A stretch of DNA of 64,000 nt. Origin: Humibacillus sp. (lineage in GTDB: Bacteria > Actinomycetota > Actinomycetes > Actinomycetales > Dermatophilaceae). The notes beneath the pieces are model-generated. The model did not search any database. It was not told the DNA's origin and saw only the letters and a program-made list of their open reading frames with translations. A program made the translations under genes and the position numbers. The stretch covers positions 1-64,000 of the forward strand of contig JAKDLG010000009.1 of the NCBI GenBank assembly GCA_030452985.1, read 5' to 3'. Shown piece after piece: positions 1-9,920 of this stretch (position 1 is its first letter; every line of letters starts with the position of its first letter).

Positions 1-1209
1 GTCGAGAGTGCGCGCGATCGGCACGCCGGCCCGGTAAGCCAGGTGGAGATGGCTCGGTGCATCGAGCACCGTCAGCTCGGCCGGCTGCCCTGGGGCAAGG
101 CATCGGTCGAGTCCGAGCGACCGGGCCGACCCGGCGGTCGCGGCGTGGAGCGCTTCGGCAGGAGTCATCCCCATCTCACGCACAGCGAGCGCGATGGCGA
201 ACGGCATCGACGACGAGTAGCACGTGCCCGGGTTGCAGTCAGAGGCGATCGCGATGTCGACGCCCGCGTCGATGAGATGACGTCCGTCAGGGTAGGGCGA
301 CCGGGTCGAGAACTCGACACCGGGCAGCAGTGTGGCCACCGTGGTGCCGCGCGCGGCCGCGAGCGCCTCGACGTCGTCGTCACTGAGGTAGGTGCAGTGG
401 TCGACGCTGCGAGCCCCCAGCTCGCACGCAAGGGCGACACCAGGGCCCAGCGCAAGCTGGTTGCCGTGCACGCGCAGGGCCAGACCGGCGCGGCGCCCCG
501 CCTCCAGCACCACGCGGGCCTCGTCTCCGTCGAAGGCGTGGGCCGAGGCCGGCTCGCAGAACACGTCGATGCTCTCGGCCAGCGATGCGCCTCCCCCGGC
601 AACGACGGCATCGAGCATCGGACCGGTCACCAGGTCGACGTACGCAGCGCGGTTGGCCGCATACTCCGATGGCACGACGTGGGCCCCCAGAAACGTGGTG
701 TGCGTGGTGAACTCGCGGGCGATCCGCAAGGCCCGCAGCTCGTCGTCGAGGGTCAAGCCATAGCCGGTCTTGATCTCGACGGTGGTGGTGCCCTGCGCCC
801 GCATCTCAGCGACCCGCGCCGCGACGAGCGCCCGCAGGTCGTCGTCGGTCGCTGCGCGGGTGGCCGCCACGGAGACCGCGATACCTCCACCGTCGTAGCG
901 CGTTCCTGTCATTCGGGCCGCGAACTCTGCCGAACGATCGCCGGCGAAGACCAGGTGGGTGTGACTGTCGACGAACCCGGGCAGCACGGCCCGCCCCCCG
1001 AGGTCGCGCTGCACGTCGGCCGGGGGCGCCTGCGCGGCCGGGCCGACCCACTCGATGAACCCGTCGCGCACCACCAGGGCGGCATCTCGCACGATGCCGA
1101 GCAACCGGTCACCCGGGTCAGCCCATCCGTCACCCTCGGCCGGGTCGTTGGTCGTGAGCTCGCTGATGCCGGTGAGCAGCAGGCTGGTCGAGGTCGAGGT
1201 CAAGGTCAC
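1..1209 (-). CDS. hutI: Imidazolonepropionase, 3' end truncated by window edge
   Basis: Minus-strand frame reads [23 protein letters not shown]...[44 protein letters not shown]...; HutI-type metal-binding motif; GTG start overlaps the hutF stop (GTGA). Frame stays open to position 1, so it is absent from the ORF track. Confidence 0.9.
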   Translation of the reverse strand, partial: MTLTSTSTSLLLTGISELTTNDPAEGDGWADPGDRLLGIVRDAALVVRDGFIEWVGPAAQAPPADVQRDLGGRAVLPGFVDSHTHLVFAGDRSAEFAARMTGTRYDGGGIAVSVAATRAATDDDLRALVAARVAEMRAQGTTTVEIKTGYGLTLDDELRALRIAREFTTHTTFLGAHVVPSEYAANRAAYVDLVTGPMLDAVVAGGGASLAESIDVFCEPASAHAFDGDEARVVLEAGRRAGLALRVHGNQLALGPGVALACELGARSVDHCTYLSDDDVEALAAARGTTVATLLPGVEFSTRSPYPDGRHLIDAGVDIAIASDCNPGTCYSSSMPFAIALAVREMGMTPAEALHAATAGSARSLGLDRCLAPGQPAELTVLDAPSHLHLAYRAGVPIARTLD

Positions 1210-2537
1210 GATGCCCCACCGATCACTCGGCCGATCGAATGGCCGAGCAAACGGCCCACGTCGCCGATACGGTGCTGCCCGCCCATGACGATCATCTCGC
1301 CGGCGACCACCACCGTCGAAACGTCTGAGGCGACGCCGGAGTAGATGATCTGCTCGGGCAGGGAACCGGCGGTGTTGACCGTGTCGGTGCGCACCGTGAT
1401 GAAGTCGGCCAGCGCCCCCTTCGAGAGGTGCCCGCCGTCGCCCCAGCCGAGCGCCCGGTAGCCGTTGAACGACGCCGCCATGAGCAGGTCGTTGGCCGCG
1501 AAACGGTCTCGCTCGTTCGTCACGAGCCGCTCGTGCATCTCGAGCCCGCGCAGCTCTTCGAACGGGTCGATGATGACGTGCTGGTCAGAGCCGAGCGAGA
1601 GCGGCGTACCGGCGTCGAAAAGGGCTCGCGCAGGGCCGATTCCGTCGGCAAGGTCACGCTCGGTGGTCGGGCAGAAGCACGCCCCGGTGCCGCTGTAGCC
1701 GAGCCGCTCGATGTCGCTGTCGGTCAGGTGCGTCGCGTGCACGGCAGTCAGCCGATTCGCCAGCGCGCCGGCCTCGTCGAGCAGCTCGGTCGGCGTCCGC
1801 CCGTAGAACATCTGGCAGGCCAGGTTCTCACCGTGTTGCTCCGACAGGTGCACGTGCAGGGGCAGACCGGCTGACGCCTCGACCACGCGAGGCAGGTCCT
1901 CCCGTCTCACAGCACGCACGGAGTGAATAGCCGCCCCGAGGCGAACCTTGTTGGTCTCGGCGCGCTGAGCGGTCATCCGCTCGGCCCAGGCGTCGACACC
2001 GCCGTCGCTGAACCGGCGCTGTCCCGGGTGCAGGGGCACGTGGCCGCTGCCGCTGAGGCCGCCCTCGAGATAGCAGGTGTCGAGAAGCGTGAGGCGGATG
2101 CCGGCCTCGTCGGCAGCGTGGCGCACGGCCAGGCTCATCGCGTTGGGGTCGCCGTACGGCTTGCCGCCGGGACGGTGGTGAACGTAGTGGAACTCACCGA
2201 CGACGGTCATGCCGGCCTGCACCATCTCGGCGAAAACAGCTCGGGCCAGGTCGAAGTAGGTGTCGGGATTCAGCTGCGCGGCAACGGCATACATCTCCTC
2301 GCGCCAGCTCCAGAAGTTGCCGCCGCCGCCGTTGGCCCGCCCACGCAGCGCCCGGTGAAAGGCGTGGCTGTGGGTGTTGGCCATGCCGGGCAGAGTCACC
2401 CCGGCCAGATGCACGTCGTCGGGTTCGGGGTCGACGCCGGAAAGCACGTCCCGCAGCACCCCACCGGAGGCCACCAGGCGAACCTTGCGGGCGAATCCCC
2501 CGGTCAGCCAGGCTGACTCGCACCAGAACGACGTCAT
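1206..2537 (-). CDS. hutF: Formimidoylglutamate deiminase
   Basis: 443 aa amidohydrolase with [23 protein letters not shown] and SLGSDQH motifs; located between hutI and an M20 gene. Confidence 0.88.
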   Translation of the reverse strand: MTSFWCESAWLTGGFARKVRLVASGGVLRDVLSGVDPEPDDVHLAGVTLPGMANTHSHAFHRALRGRANGGGGNFWSWREEMYAVAAQLNPDTYFDLARAVFAEMVQAGMTVVGEFHYVHHRPGGKPYGDPNAMSLAVRHAADEAGIRLTLLDTCYLEGGLSGSGHVPLHPGQRRFSDGGVDAWAERMTAQRAETNKVRLGAAIHSVRAVRREDLPRVVEASAGLPLHVHLSEQHGENLACQMFYGRTPTELLDEAGALANRLTAVHATHLTDSDIERLGYSGTGACFCPTTERDLADGIGPARALFDAGTPLSLGSDQHVIIDPFEELRGLEMHERLVTNERDRFAANDLLMAASFNGYRALGWGDGGHLSKGALADFITVRTDTVNTAGSLPEQIIYSGVASDVSTVVVAGEMIVMGGQHRIGDVGRLLGHSIGRVIGGAS

Positions 2538-3799
2538 CTCGGTGCGCCTGCCGGTGACGGACCAAGGCGCGAGCAGAGGTCGCTGACGACCGCGGTGAGA
2601 GCCATGACCCCATCGTGGCAGTCGGACGGCTCAGCGTGCTCGGCGGGAGAGTGCGAGATGCCCGTGGGATTGCGCACGTAGAGCATGGCGGCGGGCACCC
2701 CGTGAGTGGCAAGCACCCCTGCGTCATGGCCGGCCCCGGTGCCGAGCAGCGGGGCATCGGGCAGGATGCCGCGCAGCCGGCTGACCAGCCCGGTGTCGAA
2801 GGCGGTGGTGGGCGTCCACGACTCCTCGGTGGCCGTGGCTCCCAGCGACCCGGCATCCGCCAGGACGCCCCTGACGGTCGAGCGAACGGCCTCCTCGTCG
2901 GTGCCGCGGGCGTCGAGCCAGGCCGTGACCCGGCTCGGGATCGCGTTGACCCCACCCGGCTCCACCAGCACCTTGCCGACCGTGGCCACGCACCCGAGCC
3001 GGGCGGCCTGCGCCCTGGCCGACTGCACGACGACGGCGAGGCCGAGCATCGCGTCTCTGCGATCGTCGAGGCGGGTGGTGCCGGCGTGGTTCGCCTCGCC
3101 GGGGATGTCGATACGCCAGCGGCCGTGGGGCCAGATGTCGGTGCCGATGGCGACGGCTCGGGACGGGTCGTCGAGGTCGCTACCGCCGTCGGCGGTGAGG
3201 GCCAGTGCCTTGCCCTGCTCGACGTGCAGCTCGACGAAGCAGGCAACGCGGCCCAGCGCGTCGTCGTCAGGGCCCATCGACTCGGGGTCACGACCCGCCG
3301 CGACCCACGCCTTCGCCATCGAGATGCCATCAGCGTCGGTCAGCGAACGGGCCCGGTCGGCGGTGAGAGCGCCGGTGATGATGCGGGAGCCGGCACAGGC
3401 GACGCCGAAACGGGCGCCCTCCTCGTCGACGAAGTTGACCACCCCCAGCGGCACCTCCGGGGTGACTCCGGTCGCGCGGAGAGCGTCGACCGTGGCCAGG
3501 GCGCTGACCACCCCGAGCGGCCCGTCGAAGGCGCCACCGTCGGGCACCGAGTCGAGGTGCGAACCGATCACCACACCGGGCTGGGCATCGGGGTCGCCCC
3601 ACCAGGCCCACTGGTTGCCGGCTCGGTCCTCGGTCACGTCGAGACCGCGGGCCGCGCACTCACCCACGAACCACTCGCGCAGGTCGTGGTCGGCGCGGGT
3701 CCAGGCGTACCGGCGATAACCTCCCGTCGCAGACTCCCGGCCCACCGGCTCGAGGTCAGACCACATCCGGTCGAAGCTGACCGACACGTCGCTCACCAC
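2534..3799 (-). CDS. M20 family amidohydrolase (allantoate amidohydrolase / N-carbamoyl-amino-acid hydrolase-like) in hut cluster
   Basis: 421 aa; GSHLDSVPDGGAFDGPLGV and VDEEGARFG M20 motifs; 4-bp ATGA overlap with hutF. Confidence 0.85.
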   Translation of the reverse strand: MVSDVSVSFDRMWSDLEPVGRESATGGYRRYAWTRADHDLREWFVGECAARGLDVTEDRAGNQWAWWGDPDAQPGVVIGSHLDSVPDGGAFDGPLGVVSALATVDALRATGVTPEVPLGVVNFVDEEGARFGVACAGSRIITGALTADRARSLTDADGISMAKAWVAAGRDPESMGPDDDALGRVACFVELHVEQGKALALTADGGSDLDDPSRAVAIGTDIWPHGRWRIDIPGEANHAGTTRLDDRRDAMLGLAVVVQSARAQAARLGCVATVGKVLVEPGGVNAIPSRVTAWLDARGTDEEAVRSTVRGVLADAGSLGATATEESWTPTTAFDTGLVSRLRGILPDAPLLGTGAGHDAGVLATHGVPAAMLYVRNPTGISHSPAEHAEPSDCHDGVMALTAVVSDLCSRLGPSPAGAPR

Positions 3800-3822
3800 C
3801 CCTCCAGAACTAGTCTCATGTC

Positions 3823-4347
3823 ATGTCTGAGGATGCCAGGTATGACACCGACCGACTTGGCGGGCACGACGAACCGTCGACGCGGGCCGTCGAGGCGGCC
3901 CGGGCTGCCGGTATCGACGTTCAGGTGACGCGGCACGGCCGTGTCTCGAGCCTGGCCGAGGCGGCGGCGGCTCGGGGCATCGAGCCGCGGGACCTGGTCA
4001 AGACTCTCGTCGTGCGCCGCGCCGAGAGCGACCATGTGTTCGTCCTCGTGCCCGGCGACCGCACCTTCTCGTGGCCCAAAGTGCGGTCCCTGCTCGGTAC
4101 GAACCGCCTCTCGATGCCCGACGCCGACGTCGCCCGGGCCGTCACGGGGTACGAGCGGGGCACGATCACGCCGTTCGGTTCGCGGCAGGCCCTGCCGATG
4201 ATCGCCGACCAACAGCTGGTCGGACGGCGCATCTCCATCGGGGGTGGCGGCCACGGCATCGGCCTGACGGTGAACGGAGACGATGTGATCCGGATCTTCG
4301 GTGCGACGGTGGCCGACATCTCCGACGAGGAGGTGACCCACCCCTGA
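3823..4347 (+). CDS. YbaK/EbsC-type aminoacyl-tRNA deacylase
   Basis: 174 aa; LVKTLVVRR...VLVPGDRTFSWPKVRSLLG...GTITPFG architecture of the YbaK family. Confidence 0.85.
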   Translation: MSEDARYDTDRLGGHDEPSTRAVEAARAAGIDVQVTRHGRVSSLAEAAAARGIEPRDLVKTLVVRRAESDHVFVLVPGDRTFSWPKVRSLLGTNRLSMPDADVARAVTGYERGTITPFGSRQALPMIADQQLVGRRISIGGGGHGIGLTVNGDDVIRIFGATVADISDEEVTHP

Positions 4348-4480
4348 CCCGTCGACCGGCCACCTCTCATCGCTTCTCTCCACTCGAACGGTCGTCCCGG
4401 GCCTGTACGCGACGGTCCACGGGCCACCCGTGCCGGCACCTCCGCCGCCACCTCCGGCGACGCAGCGCAGACTGGTGCTC

Positions 4481-4870
4481 ATGGCCCGACCTGACCTGCC
4501 GACCAAGCCGTGCGCCCGCTGCGGCCGCACCATCACCTGGCGCAAGGCGTGGGAGCGCGACTGGCCCTTCGTGCTCTGGTGCTCGGCCGGATGCCGCAGC
4601 CGCGGCGTCACCGACGTCGACCGGCAGCTCGAGGCCAGCCTCGAGTCCCTACTCGATGCGCGTCCGCGCAGCTCATCCGTCTGCCCCTCGGAGGCCGCCA
4701 GAGCGGTGAGCAAGGCCAATGCGACCGAGGACTGGAACGAGCTGATGGAACCGGCCCGCAACGCCGCCCGACGGCTGGTGGCAGCCGGGCGGGCCGAGAT
4801 CACCCAAGGTGGGCAGGTCATCGACCCCAGCAAGTTCAAGGGGCCGATCCGAGTGCGTCGCCCGCGCTGA
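4481..4870 (+). CDS. DUF2256/DUF3253-type protein
   Basis: PTKPCARCGRTITWRKAWERDWPFVLWCSAGCR zinc-ribbon-like DUF2256 segment followed by a DUF3253-like C-terminal half; start chosen at MARPDLPTK. Confidence 0.75.
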   Translation: MARPDLPTKPCARCGRTITWRKAWERDWPFVLWCSAGCRSRGVTDVDRQLEASLESLLDARPRSSSVCPSEAARAVSKANATEDWNELMEPARNAARRLVAAGRAEITQGGQVIDPSKFKGPIRVRRPR

Positions 4871-4922
4871 ACTGCGCGGGCGGCCGAAAGCGGGCACAGC
4901 GGCATCCGGTTGCTCAGGGCTC

Positions 4923-6599
4923 TCACCCCTCCTGCATCGGCACACGCACCCCGCGCTCGTGGGCGACCCGGTCGGCGATGTCGTAGCCGGCGTCGACGTG
5001 GCGGATGACACCCATGCCGGGGTCGTTGGTCAGCACGCGGGCGAGCTTCTGCGCCGCGAGATCGGTGCCGTCGGCGAGGGAGACCTGACCGGCGTGCAGG
5101 CTGCGGCCGATGCCGACCCCGCCCCCGTGGTGGATCGAGACCCAGGTGGCGCCCGAGCTGGTGTTGACGAGCGCGTTGAGCAGCGGCCAGTCGGCGATGG
5201 CGTCAGAGCCGTCGGCCATCGCCTCGGTCTCTCGGTACGGGCTCGCGACCGAGCCACTGTCGAGGTGGTCGCGGCCGATCACGACGGGCGCCGAGAGCTC
5301 GCCGGTGCGCACCATCTCGTTGAACTTCAGCCCGGCCTGGTCGCGCTCGCCGTAGCCGAGCCAGCAGATGCGGGCAGGCAAGCCCTGGAAGGCGACCCGC
5401 TCTTGAGCACCCCGAATCCACTTGTGCAGACGGTCGTTGTCGGGGAAGAGCTCGAGCACGGCCTTGTCGGTGGCCGCGATGTCCTTCGGGTCACCGGACA
5501 GGGCGGCCCAGCGGAAGGGGCCCTTGCCCTCGCAGAACAGTGGGCGGATGTAGGCGGGCACGAACCCCGGGAACTCGAACGCACGGTCGTAGCCGCCCTG
5601 GCGGGCCTCATCGCGGATCGAGTTGCCGTAGTCGAACACCTCGGCGCCGGCGTCCTGGAACTCGACCATGGCCTTGACCTGCTTGGCCATCGAGGCGCGG
5701 GCCCGGTCGGTGAACTCCTCGGGCTTCTTCTCGGCAAGCTCGGACCAGTCGGCCAGGTCGACACCCTCGGGCAGGTAGCTGAGCGGGTCGTGGGCCGAGG
5801 TCTGGTCGGTGACGATGTCGATCTCGACGCCCCGCCGCAGCAGCTCGGGGAAGATCTCGGCGGCGTTGCCCACGACACCCACCGACCAGCCACGACGCTC
5901 CCGCTTGGCGGCGAGGGCCTTGTCGACCGCGTCGTCGAGGTCGTCGGCCACCTCGTCGAGGTAGCGGTGCTCGACGCGGCGGTGCAGGCGGGCCGGATCG
6001 ACATCGACGACGAGGCAGGCACCCTCGTTCATGGTGACAGCCAACGGCTGGGCCCCGCCCATCCCCCCGCAGCCCCCGGTGAGGGTGAGGGTGCCGGCCA
6101 GGGTGCCACCGAACTTCTTCTCGGCCACCGCGGCGAACGTCTCGTAGGTGCCCTGCAGGATGCCCTGGGTTCCGATGTAGATCCACGACCCGGCTGTCAT
6201 CTGCCCGTACATCGTCAGGCCCAGGTGCTCGAGCCGGCGGAACTCGGGCCAGGTGGCCCAGTCGCCGACGAGGTTGCTGTTGGCGATGAGCACGCGCGGG
6301 GCCCACTCGTGCGTCTGCATGACACCCACGGGGCGCCCCGACTGCACGAGCATCGTCTCGTCCTGCTCCAAGGTCGTGAGCGTGCGCACCATGGCGTCGA
6401 AGCTCTTCCAGTCACGCGCGGCGCGACCGGTACCGCCGTAGACGACGAGGTCATCGGGTCGCTCGGCCACCTCGGGGTCGAGGTTGTTCATCAGCATCCG
6501 CAGCGGGGCCTCGGTAGACCACGACTGCGCGGTCAGCGTCGTGCCTCGCGGGGCGCGAACGGGTCGTGCACCTTCCATGTCAGTTCCCTTCTCGTTCAC
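4923..6599 (-). CDS. hutU: Urocanate hydratase
   Basis: 558 aa; [35 protein letters not shown] and [15 protein letters not shown] urocanase motifs. Confidence 0.95.
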   Translation of the reverse strand: MNEKGTDMEGARPVRAPRGTTLTAQSWSTEAPLRMLMNNLDPEVAERPDDLVVYGGTGRAARDWKSFDAMVRTLTTLEQDETMLVQSGRPVGVMQTHEWAPRVLIANSNLVGDWATWPEFRRLEHLGLTMYGQMTAGSWIYIGTQGILQGTYETFAAVAEKKFGGTLAGTLTLTGGCGGMGGAQPLAVTMNEGACLVVDVDPARLHRRVEHRYLDEVADDLDDAVDKALAAKRERRGWSVGVVGNAAEIFPELLRRGVEIDIVTDQTSAHDPLSYLPEGVDLADWSELAEKKPEEFTDRARASMAKQVKAMVEFQDAGAEVFDYGNSIRDEARQGGYDRAFEFPGFVPAYIRPLFCEGKGPFRWAALSGDPKDIAATDKAVLELFPDNDRLHKWIRGAQERVAFQGLPARICWLGYGERDQAGLKFNEMVRTGELSAPVVIGRDHLDSGSVASPYRETEAMADGSDAIADWPLLNALVNTSSGATWVSIHHGGGVGIGRSLHAGQVSLADGTDLAAQKLARVLTNDPGMGVIRHVDAGYDIADRVAHERGVRVPMQEG

Positions 6600-6610
6600 C
6601 AGTGGTCTCT

Positions 6611-6711
6611 ACCCGTCGAGACGACGTTGCGCGACAGCACAAACTGTCCTCTCGACGGTGCTTTACCGTCGAGAGGACGTTTCGTGTAGCACGAACTGTC
6701 CTCTCGACGGT
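6611..6711. repeat. Palindromic repeat locus 1: four alternating copies of the variant motif CCGTCGAGAGGACRTTYGTG
   Basis: Copies at ~6611-6633 (+), 6637-6659 (-), 6665-6686 (+), 6689-6711 (-); the last pair forms ACCGTCGAGAGGAC-GTTTCGTG-TAG-CACGAACT-GTCCTCTCGACGGT. Confidence 0.85.
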
Positions 6712-6723
6712 TGCGGGGGTGGG

Positions 6724-8280
6724 TCATCGGAGGGGGCCGGTGACGGTCTCGACGGCGGCAAGCGCCCGACCCGACGCCACCAGCTCGACCGCGGCCTCGA
6801 TCTCCGGGGCGAGGAAGCGGTCGGTGCCGACGCCGTCGACCTCGCGCCGCAGCTCGGTGATGACCGCGCCGGTGGCCGCCGCGGGCTCGAGCGGCGATCG
6901 CATCTCGATGCCGCGGGCTGCGGTCAGCAGCTCGACGGCCAGCACCCGGGTCAAGCCGTCGACCGAGCGCCGCAGCTTGCGGGCGCCCGACCACCCCATC
7001 GAGACGTGGTCCTCCTGCATGGCCGAGCTGGGGATCGAGTCGACCGAGGCCGGCACCGCGAGGCGCTTCATCTCGGAGACGATCGCCGCCTGGGTGTACT
7101 GGGCGATCATGTGCCCGCTGTCGACCCCGGGGTCGTCGGCGAGAAAGGCGTTGAGGCCGTGGCTGCGCGCCTTGTCGAGGAAACGGTCGGTGCGACGCTC
7201 GCTCATCGACGCGACGTCAGCGGCGACGATGGCGAGGAAGTCGAGCACGTAGGCGACCGGCGCCCCGTGGAAGTTGCCGTTCGACTCGACCCGGCCGTCC
7301 TTCGTGACGACGGGGTTGTCTACGGCAGAGGCCAGCTCGCACCCCGCGACCCGGGCCGCGTGCTCAACGGTGTCGCGGGCGCCGCCGGCCACCTGGGGCG
7401 CGCACCGCAGCGAGTAGGCGTCCTGCACCCGGGTGCAGCCCTCGTTGTCGTGGGAGGCACGAATCGGGCTGCCGCTCATGACCGTTCGGATATTGGCAGC
7501 CGAGAGGGCTTGTCCCTGCTGGGGCCTCAGCTCGTGCAGGTCGGCCGCGAACACGGCGTCGGTGCCCATCAGCCCCTCGACGCTCATGGCGGCAGTGATG
7601 TCGGCCACCTTCAGCAGCATCCGCAGGTCAGTGATCGCCAGCGCAAGCATCCCGAGCATGCCGTCGGTGCCGTTGATGAGCGCCAGCCCCTCCTTCTCGG
7701 CGAGCACGACCGGCTCGATCCCGTGGTCGCGCAGGGCGCTCGCGGCGTCGGTCGAGGTGCCGTCGGCGAGCCGGACCGGGCCCTCCCCCATCACCGCGAG
7801 GGCGCAGTGCGCGAGCGGGGCGAGGTCGCCCGAGCAGCCGAGCGAACCGTACTCGTGCACGATGGGGGTGATACCGGCACTCAGCACCGCCGCATAGGCC
7901 CGAGCCGTCTCGAGCCGAATGCCGGTGCGCCCGGTGGCCAGGGTCGACAGCCGCAGCAGCATCAACGCCCGCACGACCTCCTGCTCGACCTCCGGGCCGC
8001 TGCCGGCCGCGTGCGAACGCACCAGCGACCGCTGCAGCTGAGCGCGCAGTGCGACGGGTATGTGCCGGGTGGCGAGGGCACCGAAGCCGGTCGAGACGCC
8101 GTAGTGGGGCGCCGTGTCAGACGCGAGCGCCTCGATGATCTCGCGGCTGCGGCTGATCTCGGTCTCCGACTCGGGGGTCAGCACCACGTCGGCGCCGTGC
8201 CGGGCGACCGCCACGACGTCCTCGATGGAGAGGGGTTGCAGCCCGACGCTGACGGTGACGCTGGCGGTGGTTTCGGTCAT
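6724..8280 (-). CDS. hutH: Histidine ammonia-lyase
   Basis: 518 aa; GSLGCSGDLAPLAH (MIO-forming ASG-like region), YSLRCAPQV, EDHVSMGW motifs. Confidence 0.95.
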   Translation of the reverse strand: MTETTASVTVSVGLQPLSIEDVVAVARHGADVVLTPESETEISRSREIIEALASDTAPHYGVSTGFGALATRHIPVALRAQLQRSLVRSHAAGSGPEVEQEVVRALMLLRLSTLATGRTGIRLETARAYAAVLSAGITPIVHEYGSLGCSGDLAPLAHCALAVMGEGPVRLADGTSTDAASALRDHGIEPVVLAEKEGLALINGTDGMLGMLALAITDLRMLLKVADITAAMSVEGLMGTDAVFAADLHELRPQQGQALSAANIRTVMSGSPIRASHDNEGCTRVQDAYSLRCAPQVAGGARDTVEHAARVAGCELASAVDNPVVTKDGRVESNGNFHGAPVAYVLDFLAIVAADVASMSERRTDRFLDKARSHGLNAFLADDPGVDSGHMIAQYTQAAIVSEMKRLAVPASVDSIPSSAMQEDHVSMGWSGARKLRRSVDGLTRVLAVELLTAARGIEMRSPLEPAAATGAVITELRREVDGVGTDRFLAPEIEAAVELVASGRALAAVETVTGPLR

Positions 8281-8334
8281 GTCCTCATCGAACCGGCCCG
8301 ACGGTGGCGCGTCACCAGGGAAAGAGGCATAGTT

Positions 8335-8350
8335 GTCTCAGATGTGAGAC
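8335..8350. promoter_or_regulatory. Inverted repeat GTCTCA-GATG-TGAGAC, candidate IclR operator
   Basis: Perfect 6-4-6 palindrome between divergent hutH and the iclR-type gene. Confidence 0.5.
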
Positions 8351-8376
8351 GTTTATGCCCGGCAGGGAGGTAGGCC

Positions 8377-9162
8377 ATGTCGAACGCCCCCGCGGCCGGA
8401 CACGCCCTCGACGTGCTCGAGCACCTCTCACGCCACGCCGAACCCGTACCGGCCGCCTCGATCGCCCGCGACCTGACGCTCCCGCGCTCGACGGTCTACC
8501 ACCTGCTCTCGCTGCTCCAGGACCGCGGCTACGTCACCCACTACGTCGAGGAGCGCCGCTTCGGCCTCGGGCAGGCCGCCTACGAGCTCGGCTCGGCCTA
8601 CCAGCGCCAGGCCCCCCTCGCGCGCCTCGCCCGAGGCGCCATCCGCCGCCTGGTCGACCAGTGCGGTCGCAACGCCCACTTCGCCACCCTCGACGGGCGC
8701 GATGTCATCTACCTGTTGGAGGAGCGGGCCTCGGGGCAGCCGATGCTCGTCACCGATGTCGGGGTCCGCCTGCCGGGGCACCTGACCGCCAGCGGGCTGG
8801 CCATGCTCGCCGGTCTCCCGGCCAGCCAGGTGCGCGCTCTCTACCCCGACTGCGACTCCTTCACCCAGCGTCACGAACGCGGGCCGAAGTCGCTCAGCGA
8901 GCTGCGCGGCATCCTCACCCGTACCCGCACCGATGGCTACGCCCGCGAGGACGGGACGGTGACGCCTGACCTGTCGTCGATCGCTGTCGCCATCACCGAC
9001 CGGACCGGCCATTCCCCTGCTGCCATCGCGGTGACCTTCCGCTCGCGGGAGGCCACCGACGAGCACGTCACCGGGCTCGTGACGCTCACCCGGGCGGCGA
9101 CCGCCGACGTCGCACGGCGACTGCGCCCCAGCGCCGGCGCAGCGAAAACACCCGTGCGCTGA
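8377..9162 (+). CDS. IclR family transcriptional regulator, likely of the hut genes
   Basis: 261 aa; N-terminal wHTH (ALDVLEHLSRHAEPVPAASIARDLTLPRSTVYHLLSLLQDRGYV) plus IclR effector domain; divergent from hutH. Confidence 0.85.
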   Translation: MSNAPAAGHALDVLEHLSRHAEPVPAASIARDLTLPRSTVYHLLSLLQDRGYVTHYVEERRFGLGQAAYELGSAYQRQAPLARLARGAIRRLVDQCGRNAHFATLDGRDVIYLLEERASGQPMLVTDVGVRLPGHLTASGLAMLAGLPASQVRALYPDCDSFTQRHERGPKSLSELRGILTRTRTDGYAREDGTVTPDLSSIAVAITDRTGHSPAAIAVTFRSREATDEHVTGLVTLTRAATADVARRLRPSAGAAKTPVR

Positions 9163-9188
9163 CGGGTCGGTTCTTCTATCGTCGCCCC

Positions 9189-9911
9189 ATGAACGTTCAC
9201 CTCGTCGGGGGCGGCTGGGACGACGCGCTCGCGCCCACCCTCTACGGGGGGTTCGTCCGGGCGGCCGCCCGCCGTGCCGGCGACCGGCCGCGCCTCGTGC
9301 TCGTGGTCGTGGGTACCGACGCCGAGTCGCTCGCCTACCACGAGAAGTACGTCGAAGCCCTCGGCCTCGTCGGCGGGCACGACCTGGTCGTGGAGCGCGT
9401 GGCCGAGGGCTCACCCTTCGACCCCACGACCCTGGCCGGTGTCGACGGGCTCTTCGTCGGCGGCGGGCTGACCCCCGACTACCACGCGTCGCTCGCTCCG
9501 GCCTACCCCCGCATCCGTGAGCTCGTCGAAGCCGGGATGCCGTACGCCGGCTTCTCGGCCGGAGCGGCCATCGCGGCCACGCACGCCATCGTCGGGGGCT
9601 GGCGCATCGACGGGGTGCCCGTGTGCCCGGAAGAGAGCAACGAAGAACTGGAGCCGGTCACGGTGGTCTCGGGTATCGGGCTCGTCGACGGGGCCGTCGA
9701 CGTGCACGCGGCCCAGTGGGGCAACCTGTCGCGGCTCATCGCAGCCGTCGAGGCGGGACTGGTGCCCCGAGGAGTGGCGATCGACGAGGGCACCGTGCTG
9801 GGGCCCGATGACATCGTCGCCGGCCAGGGATGCGTGTGGCGCGTCAGCCGTGCCGAGCCCGAAAGCGGGACGAACGGGGTCGAGGTTCGCCGGGTCGGGG
9901 CCGGTCAATAG
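9189..9911 (+). CDS. Peptidase S51 / cyanophycinase-like protein
   Basis: 240 aa; FVGGGLTPDY and GFSAGAAIA nucleophile motif. Confidence 0.75.
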   Translation: MNVHLVGGGWDDALAPTLYGGFVRAAARRAGDRPRLVLVVVGTDAESLAYHEKYVEALGLVGGHDLVVERVAEGSPFDPTTLAGVDGLFVGGGLTPDYHASLAPAYPRIRELVEAGMPYAGFSAGAAIAATHAIVGGWRIDGVPVCPEESNEELEPVTVVSGIGLVDGAVDVHAAQWGNLSRLIAAVEAGLVPRGVAIDEGTVLGPDDIVAGQGCVWRVSRAEPESGTNGVEVRRVGAGQ

Positions 9912-9920
9912 GCTCATCCC

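Noticed and set aside
43-1344. 433-aa plus-strand ORF
   Set aside because: Shadow of hutI/hutF in high-GC DNA; low-complexity Arg/Gly-rich translation, while the minus strand encodes recognisable enzymes.
4809-8373. Long plus-strand ORFs 4809..6689 and 6484..8373
   Set aside because: Antisense to hutU and hutH; composition typical of spurious high-GC ORFs.
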